Origin: Hydrogenimonas sp. SS33
GTDB lineage: Bacteria; Campylobacterota; Campylobacteria; Campylobacterales; Hydrogenimonadaceae
Reading direction: 5' to 3'
Assembly (NCBI RefSeq): GCF_040436365.1
Contig: NZ_AP026369.1
Span: 310,001 to 374,000 of the forward strand
Length of the DNA: 64,000 nt
Under the pieces are notes generated by a model. That model searched no databases. It worked only from the letters and a program-made list of their open reading frames with translations, and was not told where the DNA came from. The translations under genes were made by a program, and so were the position numbers. Shown piece by piece: positions 34,321 to 43,691 of the stretch (the first letter of the stretch is position 1; the number at the start of each line of letters is the position of its first letter).

Positions 34321-36387
34321 ATGCCTCTTAGCCGTCTCAACCCCGAACAGCATGCCGCCGCCACCGCCCCTCTGGGGCACAACCTTATCATCGCCTCCGC
34401 GGGGACCGGAAAAACCTCCACGATCGTCGGGCGTATCGGCCATCTGCTGGGGCGGGGAATCGCCCCCGAAGAGATTATGCTGCTGACGTTTACGAACAAG
34501 GCGGCGGCGGAGATGGTGGAGCGGGTGGCGTCCTTTTTCAGCCGGGATGTGGCGGGGCGGATCGAGGCGGGGACCTTCCATGCCGTCAGCTACCGGCGCC
34601 TCAGGGCGATGGGGAAACCCATCGTCCTCAAGCAGCCTTCGGAGCTGAAGACCCTCTTTCGCAGCATCTACGACAAACGCCGTTTCCACCACATCGACGG
34701 GGAACCCTTTTCCGCCAATTTCCTCTACGACCTCTACAGCCTCTACCAGAATGCCGCCACGGAGCCTTTCGGGGAGTGGCTGGCCGATCGTCATGCGGGG
34801 CAGGAGGGATTCGTCGACATCTATCTGGACATCGTGGAGGAGTTCGTGCAGACGAAACGGGAGTATGGTTTCGTCGACTTCAACGACCTGCTCATCATGA
34901 TGAAAGAGGCCGCCCGTTCGACGCCGATGCCCTTCAAAGAGATTCTGGTGGATGAATACCAGGACACAAACGCCCTTCAGGGAAGCTGGATCGAGGCGAT
35001 GGACCCCCCTTCGCTCTTTTGCGTCGGCGACTACGACCAGAGCATCTACGCCTTCAACGGGGCGGATATTCGCATTATCGGCTCTTTCACGAAGAAATAT
35101 CCCGATGCCAGGGTCTGGACGTTGACGAAGAATTACCGCTCCACCGCGCCCATCCTCTCTCTGGCCAACCGGGTCATCGAACACAATGAACGCATCTATC
35201 CCAAGCAGTTGGAGGTGGTACGCCGAGGAGAGGCCCAGGCGCCCCGGCTGCTCATTTTCGAGACACTCATGGAGCAGTACGAGACGATCGCCCGGATGAT
35301 TCGCCGCTCCACAACCCCCCACGAAGAGATCGCCGTCATCTTCCGAAACAACGCCACCGCCGACGGGATCGAGGCGATGCTCAGAGAGCAGGGGATCGCC
35401 TGCCGCCGCAAAGGGGGACGGAGCTTTTTCGACGCCAAAGAGGTCAAGGCGGCGCTGGACCTGGCGGTTTTGATGGCCAACCCCAAGGATATGATGGCCT
35501 TCATTCATATTTTCGAGTATGCATCCGGCATAGGAAGCGCCACGGCAAAGGAGCTTTTCGAGGGGTTGAACACCCTCGGGCACGGGGACCTGATCGAAGG
35601 GATCCTTCATCCCGACGGGCAGGTCAACCCTTTCAGGGCCCGCAGCGTCAACTACCAGCTGGGCCTTTTCGACCATCCCACCCATGTGGGGTCGGTCTCC
35701 CGGTTCGCCCATCTGGGCCTTGACGAGCGCTTCATGGCCCACCCGATTCTCAAACACCCCGCGCTAAATGCCGAGGGTGTGCGTTTTATTTACGACTATT
35801 TCGAACTAATCAAGGCGCTTCGGGGTGTCAGGCGGCCCGATTCGCTTATCCGGCAGATCCTTTCGTCGAAAACCTACCGGTCGATCGTCGAGAAACTGGC
35901 CGACAGGCGCGCGACACTCAAAAACGGGGAGATCGACGAGACCAGGCGGGAGGAGGCGATGGAGCGGATCAAGCGCAAAGGCGTTTTGCTGATCCAGCTC
36001 GCTTCGGCCTACCATACGCTGGAAAAGTTCATCAATGCCATGGTCCTGGGGGGCGGGGAGCTCAGCGAAGGGGAGGGGGTAAACCTGCTGACGGTCCACG
36101 CTTCCAAAGGGCTGGAGTTTTTGGAAGTCTACGTCATCGACCTGATGGACGGCCGTTTTCCCAACCGCAAACTCGCTTCCAAAGCGGGACGGGTGGAGGA
36201 GGAGCGGCGCCTCTTCTATGTGGCGGTGACACGGGCGAAAGAGAAACTCTTTCTCTCCTATGCCCGCTACGACGCCTTCAAAGATCTCACCTTCCTGCCG
36301 TCGCAGTTTCTCTACGAAGCGGGAATGCTGAAAAAGGACGAAACCTTCGAAAGGCTCAGGCGCCTCACCGAGGAGGCGGAAGGGTAG
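34321..36387 (+). CDS. UvrD/Rep-type superfamily 1 DNA helicase
   Basis: 688 residues from ATG 34321. LNPEQHAAATAPLGHNLIIASAGTGKTSTIVGRI (Q motif and Walker A), LLTFTNKAAAEMVERV (Ia), ILVDEYQDTN (Walker B), CVGDYDQSIYAFNGAD (III), LTKNYRSTAPI (IV), LLTVHASKGLEF (V) and FYVAVTRAKEKL (VI) are all intact. Such 3'-5' helicases serve in repair and replication restart. There is no ribosome site directly upstream (see the leader feature). The gene ends beside a GC-rich hairpin, convergent with the secretion operon. Confidence 0.93.
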   Translation: MPLSRLNPEQHAAATAPLGHNLIIASAGTGKTSTIVGRIGHLLGRGIAPEEIMLLTFTNKAAAEMVERVASFFSRDVAGRIEAGTFHAVSYRRLRAMGKPIVLKQPSELKTLFRSIYDKRRFHHIDGEPFSANFLYDLYSLYQNAATEPFGEWLADRHAGQEGFVDIYLDIVEEFVQTKREYGFVDFNDLLIMMKEAARSTPMPFKEILVDEYQDTNALQGSWIEAMDPPSLFCVGDYDQSIYAFNGADIRIIGSFTKKYPDARVWTLTKNYRSTAPILSLANRVIEHNERIYPKQLEVVRRGEAQAPRLLIFETLMEQYETIARMIRRSTTPHEEIAVIFRNNATADGIEAMLREQGIACRRKGGRSFFDAKEVKAALDLAVLMANPKDMMAFIHIFEYASGIGSATAKELFEGLNTLGHGDLIEGILHPDGQVNPFRARSVNYQLGLFDHPTHVGSVSRFAHLGLDERFMAHPILKHPALNAEGVRFIYDYFELIKALRGVRRPDSLIRQILSSKTYRSIVEKLADRRATLKNGEIDETRREEAMERIKRKGVLLIQLASAYHTLEKFINAMVLGGGELSEGEGVNLLTVHASKGLEFLEVYVIDLMDGRFPNRKLASKAGRVEEERRLFYVAVTRAKEKLFLSYARYDAFKDLTFLPSQFLYEAGMLKKDETFERLRRLTEEAEG

Positions 36388-36416
36388 GGGGTTGAGACCC
36401 CCTCTTTCGGGTCTCA
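36387..36416. terminator. Bidirectional hairpin between uvrD-type gene and secretion operon
   Basis: GGGGG (36387-36391) pairs with CCCCC (36398-36402), and alternatively TGAGACCC (36393-36400) pairs with GGGTCTCA (36409-36416). CTCTTTC follows the first stem. The two stems are mutually exclusive and the second overlaps the stop codon of the convergent gene. A terminator for one or both directions is likely. Confidence 0.5.
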
Positions 36417-37658
36417 GTGCCCTTTGACGGCCCGTGCCATATCCCACATGGGCAGGAAGATACCAAGTGCCAGAAGCAGTACGAGAGCGGCGATGATGGC
36501 GAGCATGATCGGTTCGATATAGCTGGACATATTGTCGAGAATATGGTTGAAACGCATTCTGTAATAGTCGGTGACTTTGCGCATCATCTCATCGAGCTGG
36601 CCGCTGCTCTCACCGGCACTGATCATCTGGATGATCATGTTTTCGAAGACGCCGGTGTCACGGAAGGCGTCGGTGAGGCTCACACCGCGGGAGACGGACA
36701 CCTTGACCGCTTCGAGTTTCTCTTTCAGTACGGCATTGTCGATCATTCCGGTTGCCGTATCCAGCGCATCCGCGATGGGAATACCGGCACGCACCAGTTC
36801 GGTAAAGACGATGGAGAAGCGGTTGAGTGTGGCGAAAAAGATGATATCTTTGATGAGATAGGTCTTCAGCATCAGTTTGTCGGCTTTGTATTTGAACTCT
36901 TCGTTGTTGCGGTAGAGGTAGAGAATGATCATTATGAAGAGGACGAGCCCCACCAGCACGAGTAGTCCGTAATTGCTCATGACATACTCTATCCCGAGAA
37001 GGATTTTCGTCGGCAGCGGCAGTTCGGCATGGAATTTTTCGAAGATCGCTTTGAACTTGGGAACGACGACCATGATGAGAATCGTAAATGCGATAGCCAT
37101 GGCGCCCATCGTAATCATGGGATAGCGCATCGCCTTCTTGAATTTCTGGACGTTCTCCTGGATCTCTTCGAGTATATCGGCGAGGCTGGAGAGGGCGTCG
37201 GCCATGTTACCGGTCTGTTCTCCGAGTTCGATCATCGCGAGGGTGATCCCGCCCACATCGTAGCGGTAGCGTTTGAAAGTCTCCGAAAGGCTGAGGCCGG
37301 CGTTGATGTTTTCGGATGCCTGGGTCAGGATCTCTTTGAGTTTCTGGTCCGTCGTGGCATTGGCGATTTCGTTGAGGGCGTCGTGAATGGAGATGCCCGC
37401 ATTGGTCATGACCGCGAGCTGGCGCACGGCGGCAATGAGGTTTTTGGGCTGGACCTTCTTGTTGGCGACGGTGGTGCGGAACTGGGAGAAGAACTCCTTG
37501 ATTGTCGCATCGATGGGGGCGGAAATCTGCCTGATCTTGACCAGTGTCCCCTGATAGTCCTTTTTCGCCTTGTTGATGGCGTCGCCTCGGTCGTTGGCCT
37601 TGAGAATGATGTTTCTGCGGGTACCCCGTACCAGCATGGTAACCTGATAATATTTCAT
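36414..37658 (-). CDS. ctsF: Type II secretion/type IV pilus inner-membrane platform protein (GspF family)
   Basis: 414 residues. Two GspF repeats are visible (about 70-195 and 275-400), each ending in membrane helices: FRTTVANKKVQPKNLIAAVRQLAVMTNAGISIHDAL with FKKAMRYPMITMGAMAIAFTILIMVVVPKF, and FFATLNRFSIVFTELVRAGIPIADAL with IEPIMLAIIAALVLLLALGIFLPM. The platform couples the ATPase to pseudopilus assembly. It is the last gene of the operon and overlaps the ATPase gene by 4 bp. Position after a GspE gene matches ctsE-ctsF of the Campylobacter transformation system. Confidence 0.9.
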   Translation of the reverse strand: MKYYQVTMLVRGTRRNIILKANDRGDAINKAKKDYQGTLVKIRQISAPIDATIKEFFSQFRTTVANKKVQPKNLIAAVRQLAVMTNAGISIHDALNEIANATTDQKLKEILTQASENINAGLSLSETFKRYRYDVGGITLAMIELGEQTGNMADALSSLADILEEIQENVQKFKKAMRYPMITMGAMAIAFTILIMVVVPKFKAIFEKFHAELPLPTKILLGIEYVMSNYGLLVLVGLVLFIMIILYLYRNNEEFKYKADKLMLKTYLIKDIIFFATLNRFSIVFTELVRAGIPIADALDTATGMIDNAVLKEKLEAVKVSVSRGVSLTDAFRDTGVFENMIIQMISAGESSGQLDEMMRKVTDYYRMRFNHILDNMSSYIEPIMLAIIAALVLLLALGIFLPMWDMARAVKGH

Positions 37659-39400
37659 GACAACCTCGCTACTCGTAATACTTCGTCTATCGTCGTTTTG
37701 CCTTCAAGCGCTTTGTTCATACCGTCCTGGATCATCGTGATGAAACCCTGTTTGAATGCCTCCTGGGTGATTTCGGCCTTGGAGGCTTCCCTGGCGATCA
37801 TACTCGTCAGGGTTTCGTTGACGCGCAGTACCTCGCTGATCATCTCCCGGCCGCTGTAGCCCGTCCCCTGGCACTCTTTGCAGCCGCTTCCTTTATAGAA
37901 CTGGTACTGTTCCGGAATGAATTCCCGCAGCTCTTCGATGATATGTTCGGGGATCTCCACCGGTTTTTTGCAGTAGGGGCAGATTTTCCGAACGAGACGC
38001 TGGGCCTCGATGGCGATGAGCGACCCGCTGATGAGGTAGGGTTCGATACCCATGTCCGCCATCCTGGTGATCGCGCTGATGGCATCGTTTGTGTGGAGGG
38101 TCGAGAGGACCAGGTGGCCCGTCAATGCCGCCTGCACGGCGATACGGAGGGTCTCCTGGTCGCGGATCTCACCGATCATGATGATGTCCGGGTCCTGTCG
38201 GAGGATGGAGCGCAGGGCGCTGGCGAAGGTGAGCCCCACCTTGGGATTGACCTGGACCTGCTGGACCAGCGGCATCTGGTACTCCACCGGGTCTTCGACC
38301 GTAATCAGCTTCTTGTCGACACTTTTTAGGTTGTTGAGGGCACCGTAGAGGGTCGTCGTCTTACCGCTTCCCGTGGGGCCTGTGACCAGGACGATTCCGT
38401 AGGGCACTTTCAGGGCATCGTTGAAGATGTTGAAATTGTGGGCGCTCATACCGGCGTCTTCGAGGCGTATCATCACTTTCGACTTGTCGAGAATACGCAT
38501 GACGATCGATTCGCCGTTCATGATAGGCAGGGTGGAAACCCGGAAGTCGAATTCCCTTTCGAGAATGGTGGCGGAGAAGCGTCCGTCCTGGGGTTTGCGC
38601 CGTTCCGCGATATCGAGGTTGGAAAGGAGTTTGAGCCTCGAAGAGAGAGGGGGGTAGATATCTTTGTCGAAGCGGAAACTCTCCGCCAGCATACCGTCGA
38701 TACGGCTGCGGACGACACAGCTGTTTTCCGTCGGTTCGATGTGGATGTCGCTGGCCCGGGCGATGATCGACGATTTGAGGATCACTTCGATGAGTTTGAG
38801 GATGGCGGAGGACTCGCTCGCTTCCGTGGCGGAGGCACTTTCGGAAATCTCTTCCCGGATTTCGTTGATGAGCCCTTTGATGCTCTCGGACATCTCCAGC
38901 CGGTTGAGGTGGTAGGCGATCTGGCTCGGGCGGGCGATGGCCATGGTGATCGGTTTTTTCGGGAAAGCGCGCTGCATCGCCTCCTGGGCGCTGAAATCGA
39001 AGGGGTCCTTGAAGACGACCGTTACATTCAGATCGGTCTCTTTGATGGGGAGGGCCCCCAGCTTTTCCAGTTTGTCCATCGGCATTCTGGAGATGAGCCG
39101 AAGGTCTATATCTACCTCGTCCAGGTTGACATACTCCACATTCATCAGCTGGGCGAGGTATTTGAGAACTTTGTCGATATTGATGGAAGAGCCGTCCTGC
39201 TCCAGCACTTCGAGTGAGATATTCCCCTTTCTCACTTCATCGGCGATGAAACGGTAGGCCTGGTCGGGATCGATGATTCTGTTATCGACGAGTGCCTTGA
39301 AAGTGATGCGTTTCTCTTTTTTCGAACGCAGCAGTTCGGCGATCTGCTCTTTCGTAACCAATCCGCCGGCAATGAAAAGCTCTATCAGTTTACCCATCAC
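37655..39400 (-). CDS. ctsE: Type II secretion/type IV pilus assembly ATPase (GspE/PilB family)
   Basis: 581 residues. An N1E-like domain precedes the ATPase. VLVTGPTGSGKTTTLYGALNNLK is Walker A; ITVEDPVEYQ, LRSILRQDPDIIMIGEIRDQET (Walker B) and TGHLVLSTLHTNDAISAITR follow. A tetracysteine zinc site CPYCKK ... CKECQGTGYSGRE is typical of assembly rather than retraction ATPases. It powers pseudopilus extension from the cytoplasmic side. It overlaps its neighbours by 4 bp on each side. Confidence 0.93.
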   Translation of the reverse strand: MMGKLIELFIAGGLVTKEQIAELLRSKKEKRITFKALVDNRIIDPDQAYRFIADEVRKGNISLEVLEQDGSSINIDKVLKYLAQLMNVEYVNLDEVDIDLRLISRMPMDKLEKLGALPIKETDLNVTVVFKDPFDFSAQEAMQRAFPKKPITMAIARPSQIAYHLNRLEMSESIKGLINEIREEISESASATEASESSAILKLIEVILKSSIIARASDIHIEPTENSCVVRSRIDGMLAESFRFDKDIYPPLSSRLKLLSNLDIAERRKPQDGRFSATILEREFDFRVSTLPIMNGESIVMRILDKSKVMIRLEDAGMSAHNFNIFNDALKVPYGIVLVTGPTGSGKTTTLYGALNNLKSVDKKLITVEDPVEYQMPLVQQVQVNPKVGLTFASALRSILRQDPDIIMIGEIRDQETLRIAVQAALTGHLVLSTLHTNDAISAITRMADMGIEPYLISGSLIAIEAQRLVRKICPYCKKPVEIPEHIIEELREFIPEQYQFYKGSGCKECQGTGYSGREMISEVLRVNETLTSMIAREASKAEITQEAFKQGFITMIQDGMNKALEGKTTIDEVLRVARLS

Positions 39401-39951
39401 CAGTACCTGTGTGTTTTGATTATATGGTCGTTTACACGTTCTTCAATGATCATTTTAGGTGCTCCGCGACCGTATTCGACATAGAGGACGTAATAGAGAC
39501 CTTTCCCGTTTGCAGGTTCGAAAATATACCGGCCATCTACCTTCCTGTAATTTCCTTTTGTATACATATCGAATATTTTCGAAAGAATGTAATCGGTCGT
39601 AGGGAGTCTGAGATGGCTGATATCCACATGATCCACGAGCGCATGATAAAGGAGTTTTTTTTGAAGAAGGATAGTAGCGAAATAACTTGCGTTGGCTCTT
39701 TCTGTCTTTGTGTTCCGCAATCCCGTCATGGGAACGGCGAGACGGTCGATATAGTCTGCTTTCAGGCAGGAGAGGCCATAAAGCATCAGGAACCTGGAAT
39801 TTTTTTTGTTTTGATTGAAAATTCTCAATCCTGTACGACAGGCGTTTTTGTACTCTCCGTTCCGGTACATTCGGTAGATATCCTGGACGGTGGCTGCTTC
39901 GATTGCGGTCCCGAATGTAATAAAGAGAAGAATTGTCGATATGATTTTCAT
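39397..39951 (-). CDS. Exported hypothetical protein of the secretion operon
   Basis: 184 residues with a signal peptide (MKIISTILLFITFGTAIEAA). The first half resembles a degenerate TPR (VQDIYRMYRNGEYKNACRTGLRIFNQNKKNSRFLMLYGLSCLKADY). The second half (FEPANGKGLYYVLYVEYGRGAPKMIIEERVNDHIIKTHRYW) is unassigned and beta-like. It sits between the TPR membrane protein and the ATPase with 4-bp overlaps, so it is surely co-expressed. From memory, no gene lies at this place in the Campylobacter jejuni cts operon. Probable periplasmic accessory factor. Confidence 0.65.
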   Translation of the reverse strand: MKIISTILLFITFGTAIEAATVQDIYRMYRNGEYKNACRTGLRIFNQNKKNSRFLMLYGLSCLKADYIDRLAVPMTGLRNTKTERANASYFATILLQKKLLYHALVDHVDISHLRLPTTDYILSKIFDMYTKGNYRKVDGRYIFEPANGKGLYYVLYVEYGRGAPKMIIEERVNDHIIKTHRYW

Positions 39952-40907
39952 AATCCGCTTTCCAGTGTTTCGAGATAGGCTTTGACTTTACGTGACGGAT
40001 ATTGGTTGAGATAGATTTTGAGTGCCCTGACGGCTTCTCCCCTCTGTCCGAGTTTCACTTTCGCTTTGGCATAGAGAAGCCAGCTGTTTTCGTTGGAAGG
40101 TTCCAGCGAATTGGCAATAATGCTCCACCGAATCGCTTCCCGATAGTTTTTCTTGTTGAAAAAACTCTGGGCGATATAGGCAGCCAGTTTCGGATCACGA
40201 TTCTGATTGAAACGTTTGACAAGATACTCCAGGGTATGGTTGGTCTTTTTTGTGCTAATGGTGATTTCACCGTCTCCTTTTTCAGGAGCTTCGGATTTGA
40301 CTATGTCGATCGCCGATGCATCGTCTCTCTTCCGCAGTTTTGGCGGATTTTGTTCCGTAGGCCGTTTTGAGGAAGAAAAATGGGAAGCCCTGTCGGAGCG
40401 GAGATCTGATGTTTGGCGTTGCGGTTTTGCCGGCGCTATGACTTCATGGTGTATCGGGGTGGCCGGTCGGGAGTAACGCATCTTCCGGGGTTCTTCCGAA
40501 AGTTTTTCCAGGAAAGAGGTGTCGGGTGCCAGTACGATTTCTTTACGCTTCTGGGGGGAGGGTTCTGAACCGTTTTGTCGAGCCGGAGGCGTATGTGCGG
40601 CAGAGACGATTTTTTCCTCCGAAGGGTTGACCGGTCTGGTGCGGGTATCGGTATCCGTTTCAGAAACGATACGGACTTTTTGTCGACTTTCTGTTTTCCC
40701 GGGAGGAGTCTCCGAAACTTTCGGTTGCGGGGAAGGGTGCACCGCCGGTGCTATCGAAACAGGAGAGGTAGAAGAAGAGTCGGTGTGGGGCCAAAGCAGA
40801 AAAAGTACGCTTGCGATCACCACACTGCCCGTTACGAGATAAAGCGGCAAGCGTTGTTTTAGCTTGTACCTCCTCCACGCCTTTTCAAGCTCTTCGATTT
40901 CACGCAT
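39948..40907 (-). CDS. Bitopic membrane protein with Pro-rich linker and C-terminal TPR (MshN/CtsX-like position)
   Basis: 319 residues: a short basic cytoplasmic start (MREIEELEKAWRRYKLKQRLP), one membrane helix (about 21-38, LYLVTGSVVIASVLFLLW), a long Ser/Pro/Thr-rich periplasmic linker, and TPR helices from about 235 (LEYLVKRFNQNRDPKLAAYIAQSFFNKKNYREAIRWSIIANSLEP). This layout is that of MshN-type proteins, and its place after the AAA gene corresponds to ctsX. It likely links inner-membrane and outer-membrane parts of the apparatus. It overlaps its upstream neighbour by 8 bp. Family link by architecture only. Confidence 0.65.
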   Translation of the reverse strand: MREIEELEKAWRRYKLKQRLPLYLVTGSVVIASVLFLLWPHTDSSSTSPVSIAPAVHPSPQPKVSETPPGKTESRQKVRIVSETDTDTRTRPVNPSEEKIVSAAHTPPARQNGSEPSPQKRKEIVLAPDTSFLEKLSEEPRKMRYSRPATPIHHEVIAPAKPQRQTSDLRSDRASHFSSSKRPTEQNPPKLRKRDDASAIDIVKSEAPEKGDGEITISTKKTNHTLEYLVKRFNQNRDPKLAAYIAQSFFNKKNYREAIRWSIIANSLEPSNENSWLLYAKAKVKLGQRGEAVRALKIYLNQYPSRKVKAYLETLESGL

Positions 40908-41709
40908 GAATATATCCCAGTTTCAATGCCGCCATTTCGATAAACTGTTTTTTAACGGTTTTGTGTGCGATCTTGGAGGGGCGGTGATTCTCGTAGTAGT
41001 CGTAAATTTCAAAAAGAGTGTACATCATTTTGTTGATTTCTCTGTAATTTCCCTTTGTGAATCTGTGAATGAGTTTGCAATTTCCCATATCGAACATATT
41101 GGCAATTTCGAAATAGTTTTGTTGGATCAGTTTTTTCTGGATGTACATCTGGGTATCATGGATGGTACCGTTTTTCAGTTCGATCGTTTCCCAGATCCTG
41201 GACTGGAAATGCTCTTTGGCGATGAGGTCTTCTTTCTCCGTTTTGTGCAAAGAGACGACGAATTTGATAACCCTCGTATCCGATATGAGGCGAATCTGTT
41301 CCATCATGGAAGAGGGGTAGAGCTGGGCCTCATCCAATAGAACCGTAATATGCTTTTCATCTTTCAGGGACTGGCAGATGTCGATGAACTGATTGTACGT
41401 GAGATTTTCAGGAACTTCGTTTGCATCTCCGACAAGGAAACGGTAGAGCGTTCGGATGAATTCCGATTCGTTCCGGATCGGCGTGGAGATGATATGAATA
41501 TCTTCTTTGTCCCGCAGATCGTGGTAGATTTTGTTGATGAGAATGCTTTTCCCGGTCCCGGGCTTTCCGTAAAGGAGAATCATCTTCAAAGGTTTGGCGA
41601 TGCTCTCCTGTAGCTTGTTGTAGAAAAGAATCGATGTATCCAGACCTATGTATTGGGTTATTTCGATCTGGTCGACGAATATTTTCTGCAGCTGCCGGTA
41701 TTTACTCAT
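40900..41709 (-). CDS. ctsP: ExeA/MshM-type AAA ATPase
   Basis: 269 residues. MILLYGKPGTGKSILINKIYHDLRD is Walker A, HITVLLDEAQLYPSSMMEQIRLISDT is Walker B, followed by VIKFVVSLHKTE. It lacks the peptidoglycan-binding C-terminus of ExeA and so resembles MshM. In secretion and pilus systems such ATPases help secretin or pseudopilus assembly. Its position after the secretin matches ctsP, reported to be an NTP-binding protein needed for transformation in Campylobacter. It overlaps the secretin gene by 4 bp. Confidence 0.82.
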   Translation of the reverse strand: MSKYRQLQKIFVDQIEITQYIGLDTSILFYNKLQESIAKPLKMILLYGKPGTGKSILINKIYHDLRDKEDIHIISTPIRNESEFIRTLYRFLVGDANEVPENLTYNQFIDICQSLKDEKHITVLLDEAQLYPSSMMEQIRLISDTRVIKFVVSLHKTEKEDLIAKEHFQSRIWETIELKNGTIHDTQMYIQKKLIQQNYFEIANMFDMGNCKLIHRFTKGNYREINKMMYTLFEIYDYYENHRPSKIAHKTVKKQFIEMAALKLGYIHA

Positions 41710-43268
41710 TTCATCTTCGTCAGATTGCTGTCGGAAAGCCTGTCGTATCCGAGATCTTTCAGGGTCATACTGTTTTTCGCCTTGACCAGATGGGGCGTGA
41801 CGATGATGACGAGTTCGATTTTCTCGTCGGTCTGCTCTTCATATTTGAAAGCGTATCCTACCACCGGAATGTCGCCGAGAAGAGGGACTTTGTTGGTTTC
41901 ATTCTGGACACGGTCGGTGATGAGACCGCCCAGAATGACATGGGCCCCGTCTTTAACGGTGACGACGGAAGCCATCTGACGGCGTTCAAGGTCAGGCGGC
42001 ATGGTACGGTTGATATTGTCGTTGGTGACAGGGTTGATGGTGTCGCTGACGGAAGGATTGATCTTCAGCGTAATAGTACCGTCCGCTGCGATTTCGGGTG
42101 TGATATCGAGCAGAATACCAGCAAAGACGGAGTCGATAATCTCGTTTTGTGCAACGGTACTTCCGCCCGTATTGCTGAGGGTGGTGCTGTTTTGGATTTT
42201 GTAAAAGTACTGTTTTCCGACGGTAATCATGGCGGACTGGTTATTGAGCGTCAGGACTTTGGGGTTGGATACTGAGTGAACGTCACCCTGACTTTTCAGA
42301 AATTTTAGAATAGTTCCAAGTTGAGCATTCATGACTATGTCAGTAAACTTTGCAGCTGTTCCTGGTACGAATTTGCTTATATAAGGCAATTGTCCTGAAC
42401 CGGGAAAAGTAATTTCACCGACATTGTCATTGGTTTTCAGACGTTCACCGGAAACGGTAAAGTTTTGAAGTTTGTAGATCTCTCTCCAGTCGATTCCCGT
42501 CTCTTTTCCTTTCTTCAGGACGACGGCATACATTTTTACGTCGATGAGAACCTGTTTATGCAGACGGTTGACCATATTGTCCAGATAGGCTTCGACCCTG
42601 TCGAGCTGTTTTTTCGTACCTGTAATGGTCACGAGTCCGGATTCACGGTCGATAACCGGTGCCCCTGCCTGGTAAGTGTCTTCGGGGCGGTTGAGAATAT
42701 GTTCGATCTGATTGGAAAGGGTGGTCCAGAATACGAATTCATCACTGGACTGGATTTCGATCCCGCTTTCGGATTCTCCGGTATTCATCTGACTGGTCGA
42801 AACCATGCCTCCGCTTTGGGAAGTGCTTTGCTGCCCGTTGGTACCGCTTGCCAGGGAAACCCTCGTTTTGCTGGTGCTTTGGCGATCTGTGCTGATGTAA
42901 TCCACATGGAAGGTTTTGGTAAGAAGATAGGAAATTTTGAGAATATTGCCGTCGAGTGAATAGTTTAGATTGTGTTCATTCAACGCGATGTTCAGAACTT
43001 CGGGCAGCGTCACATTTTTGAGAGAAAAACGGTTCAGCCTGGTTTTCAGACGTTTGGCCGCTTCATTGTCCTTGACGATCAGTGTAAGATCACACTGGTC
43101 GGCGAGCTGGTCGATAAGCTCGGAGATGCGCGTACCTTTGTTCGCTTTGATGTTGAAAAGATTGTCTTCACAGGAAGCCTGCAGGTTTGTCGCCAGGCCG
43201 AGAGTCGCGGTGACGGCTGCCGCCATGAGCGAAAGTCTGATCGATTTTATTGTCTTTGTCATTCCCAA
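41706..43268 (-). CDS. ctsD: Secretin (MshL/GspD family)
   Basis: 520 residues with a signal peptide (SLMAAAVTATLGLATNLQA). The N-terminal STN-like domain (TRISELIDQLADQCDLTLIV ... LNIALNEHNLNYSLDGNILKISY) is followed by an N-domain with VTITGTKKQLDRVEAYLDNMVNRLHKQVLIDVKMYAVVLKKG and the secretin core VHSVSNPKVLTLNNQSAMITVG ... DSVFAGILLDITPEIAADGTITLKI, ending VILGGLITDRVQNETNKVPLLGDIPVVGYAFKYE. It forms the outer-membrane ring through which the pseudopilus or DNA passes. Ser/Gly-rich insertion (SGTNGQQSTSQSGGMVST) is of variable type. Start ATG 43268; overlaps the AAA gene. Confidence 0.92.
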   Translation of the reverse strand: MGMTKTIKSIRLSLMAAAVTATLGLATNLQASCEDNLFNIKANKGTRISELIDQLADQCDLTLIVKDNEAAKRLKTRLNRFSLKNVTLPEVLNIALNEHNLNYSLDGNILKISYLLTKTFHVDYISTDRQSTSKTRVSLASGTNGQQSTSQSGGMVSTSQMNTGESESGIEIQSSDEFVFWTTLSNQIEHILNRPEDTYQAGAPVIDRESGLVTITGTKKQLDRVEAYLDNMVNRLHKQVLIDVKMYAVVLKKGKETGIDWREIYKLQNFTVSGERLKTNDNVGEITFPGSGQLPYISKFVPGTAAKFTDIVMNAQLGTILKFLKSQGDVHSVSNPKVLTLNNQSAMITVGKQYFYKIQNSTTLSNTGGSTVAQNEIIDSVFAGILLDITPEIAADGTITLKINPSVSDTINPVTNDNINRTMPPDLERRQMASVVTVKDGAHVILGGLITDRVQNETNKVPLLGDIPVVGYAFKYEEQTDEKIELVIIVTPHLVKAKNSMTLKDLGYDRLSDSNLTKMK

Positions 43269-43271
43269 TCC

Positions 43272-43691
43272 TTACTTCACGAAGAGTTTGATGTTTTTGC
43301 TTTTTTTATGACGCATATAGACGCGTACCTTTTCGTTTCCCCGGGTCAGCAATGCATAATTTTTGCCGACCTTTGAAATTTTGTATCCATGGATTGTCTG
43401 ATTGAGCGAATACCATTTCCGGTTCAGTTTCACACGGTCGTTGATGATGGCGGTGAGAGTGAACCGGTAGTGGCGTTTTTTGGATTTTCCGGCCAGTACC
43501 CTGGAGTATTTGCCGCCCAGATAAATAAACGGATCTTTGGCTTTGGCGATATCCTGCTTCGTCAGTCCGATTCGCTCCTGCTTGATATCGTTGACCAGTT
43601 TGTCGATGTCGTTGATCGTGATCTCCGCGTGTGCCAGTGTCAAACCCAGGGCGACGATGCCCACACTTTTGATCAATAGTTGATTCCCCAT
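43272..43691 (-). CDS. Small exported protein upstream of the secretin (CtsR-like position)
   Basis: 139 residues; signal peptide MGNQLLIKSVGIVALGLTLAHA. The mature part has KSKKRHYRFTLTAIINDRVKLNRKWYSLNQTIHGYKISKVGKNYALLTRGNEKVRVYM, the short beta pattern of PilP/MshK-like pilot or alignment proteins, where a small periplasmic protein caps the secretin N-domain. It precedes the secretin by 3 bp and overlaps the PilO-like gene by 19 bp. By position it corresponds to ctsR. Function by analogy only. Confidence 0.7.
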   Translation of the reverse strand: MGNQLLIKSVGIVALGLTLAHAEITINDIDKLVNDIKQERIGLTKQDIAKAKDPFIYLGGKYSRVLAGKSKKRHYRFTLTAIINDRVKLNRKWYSLNQTIHGYKISKVGKNYALLTRGNEKVRVYMRHKKSKNIKLFVK

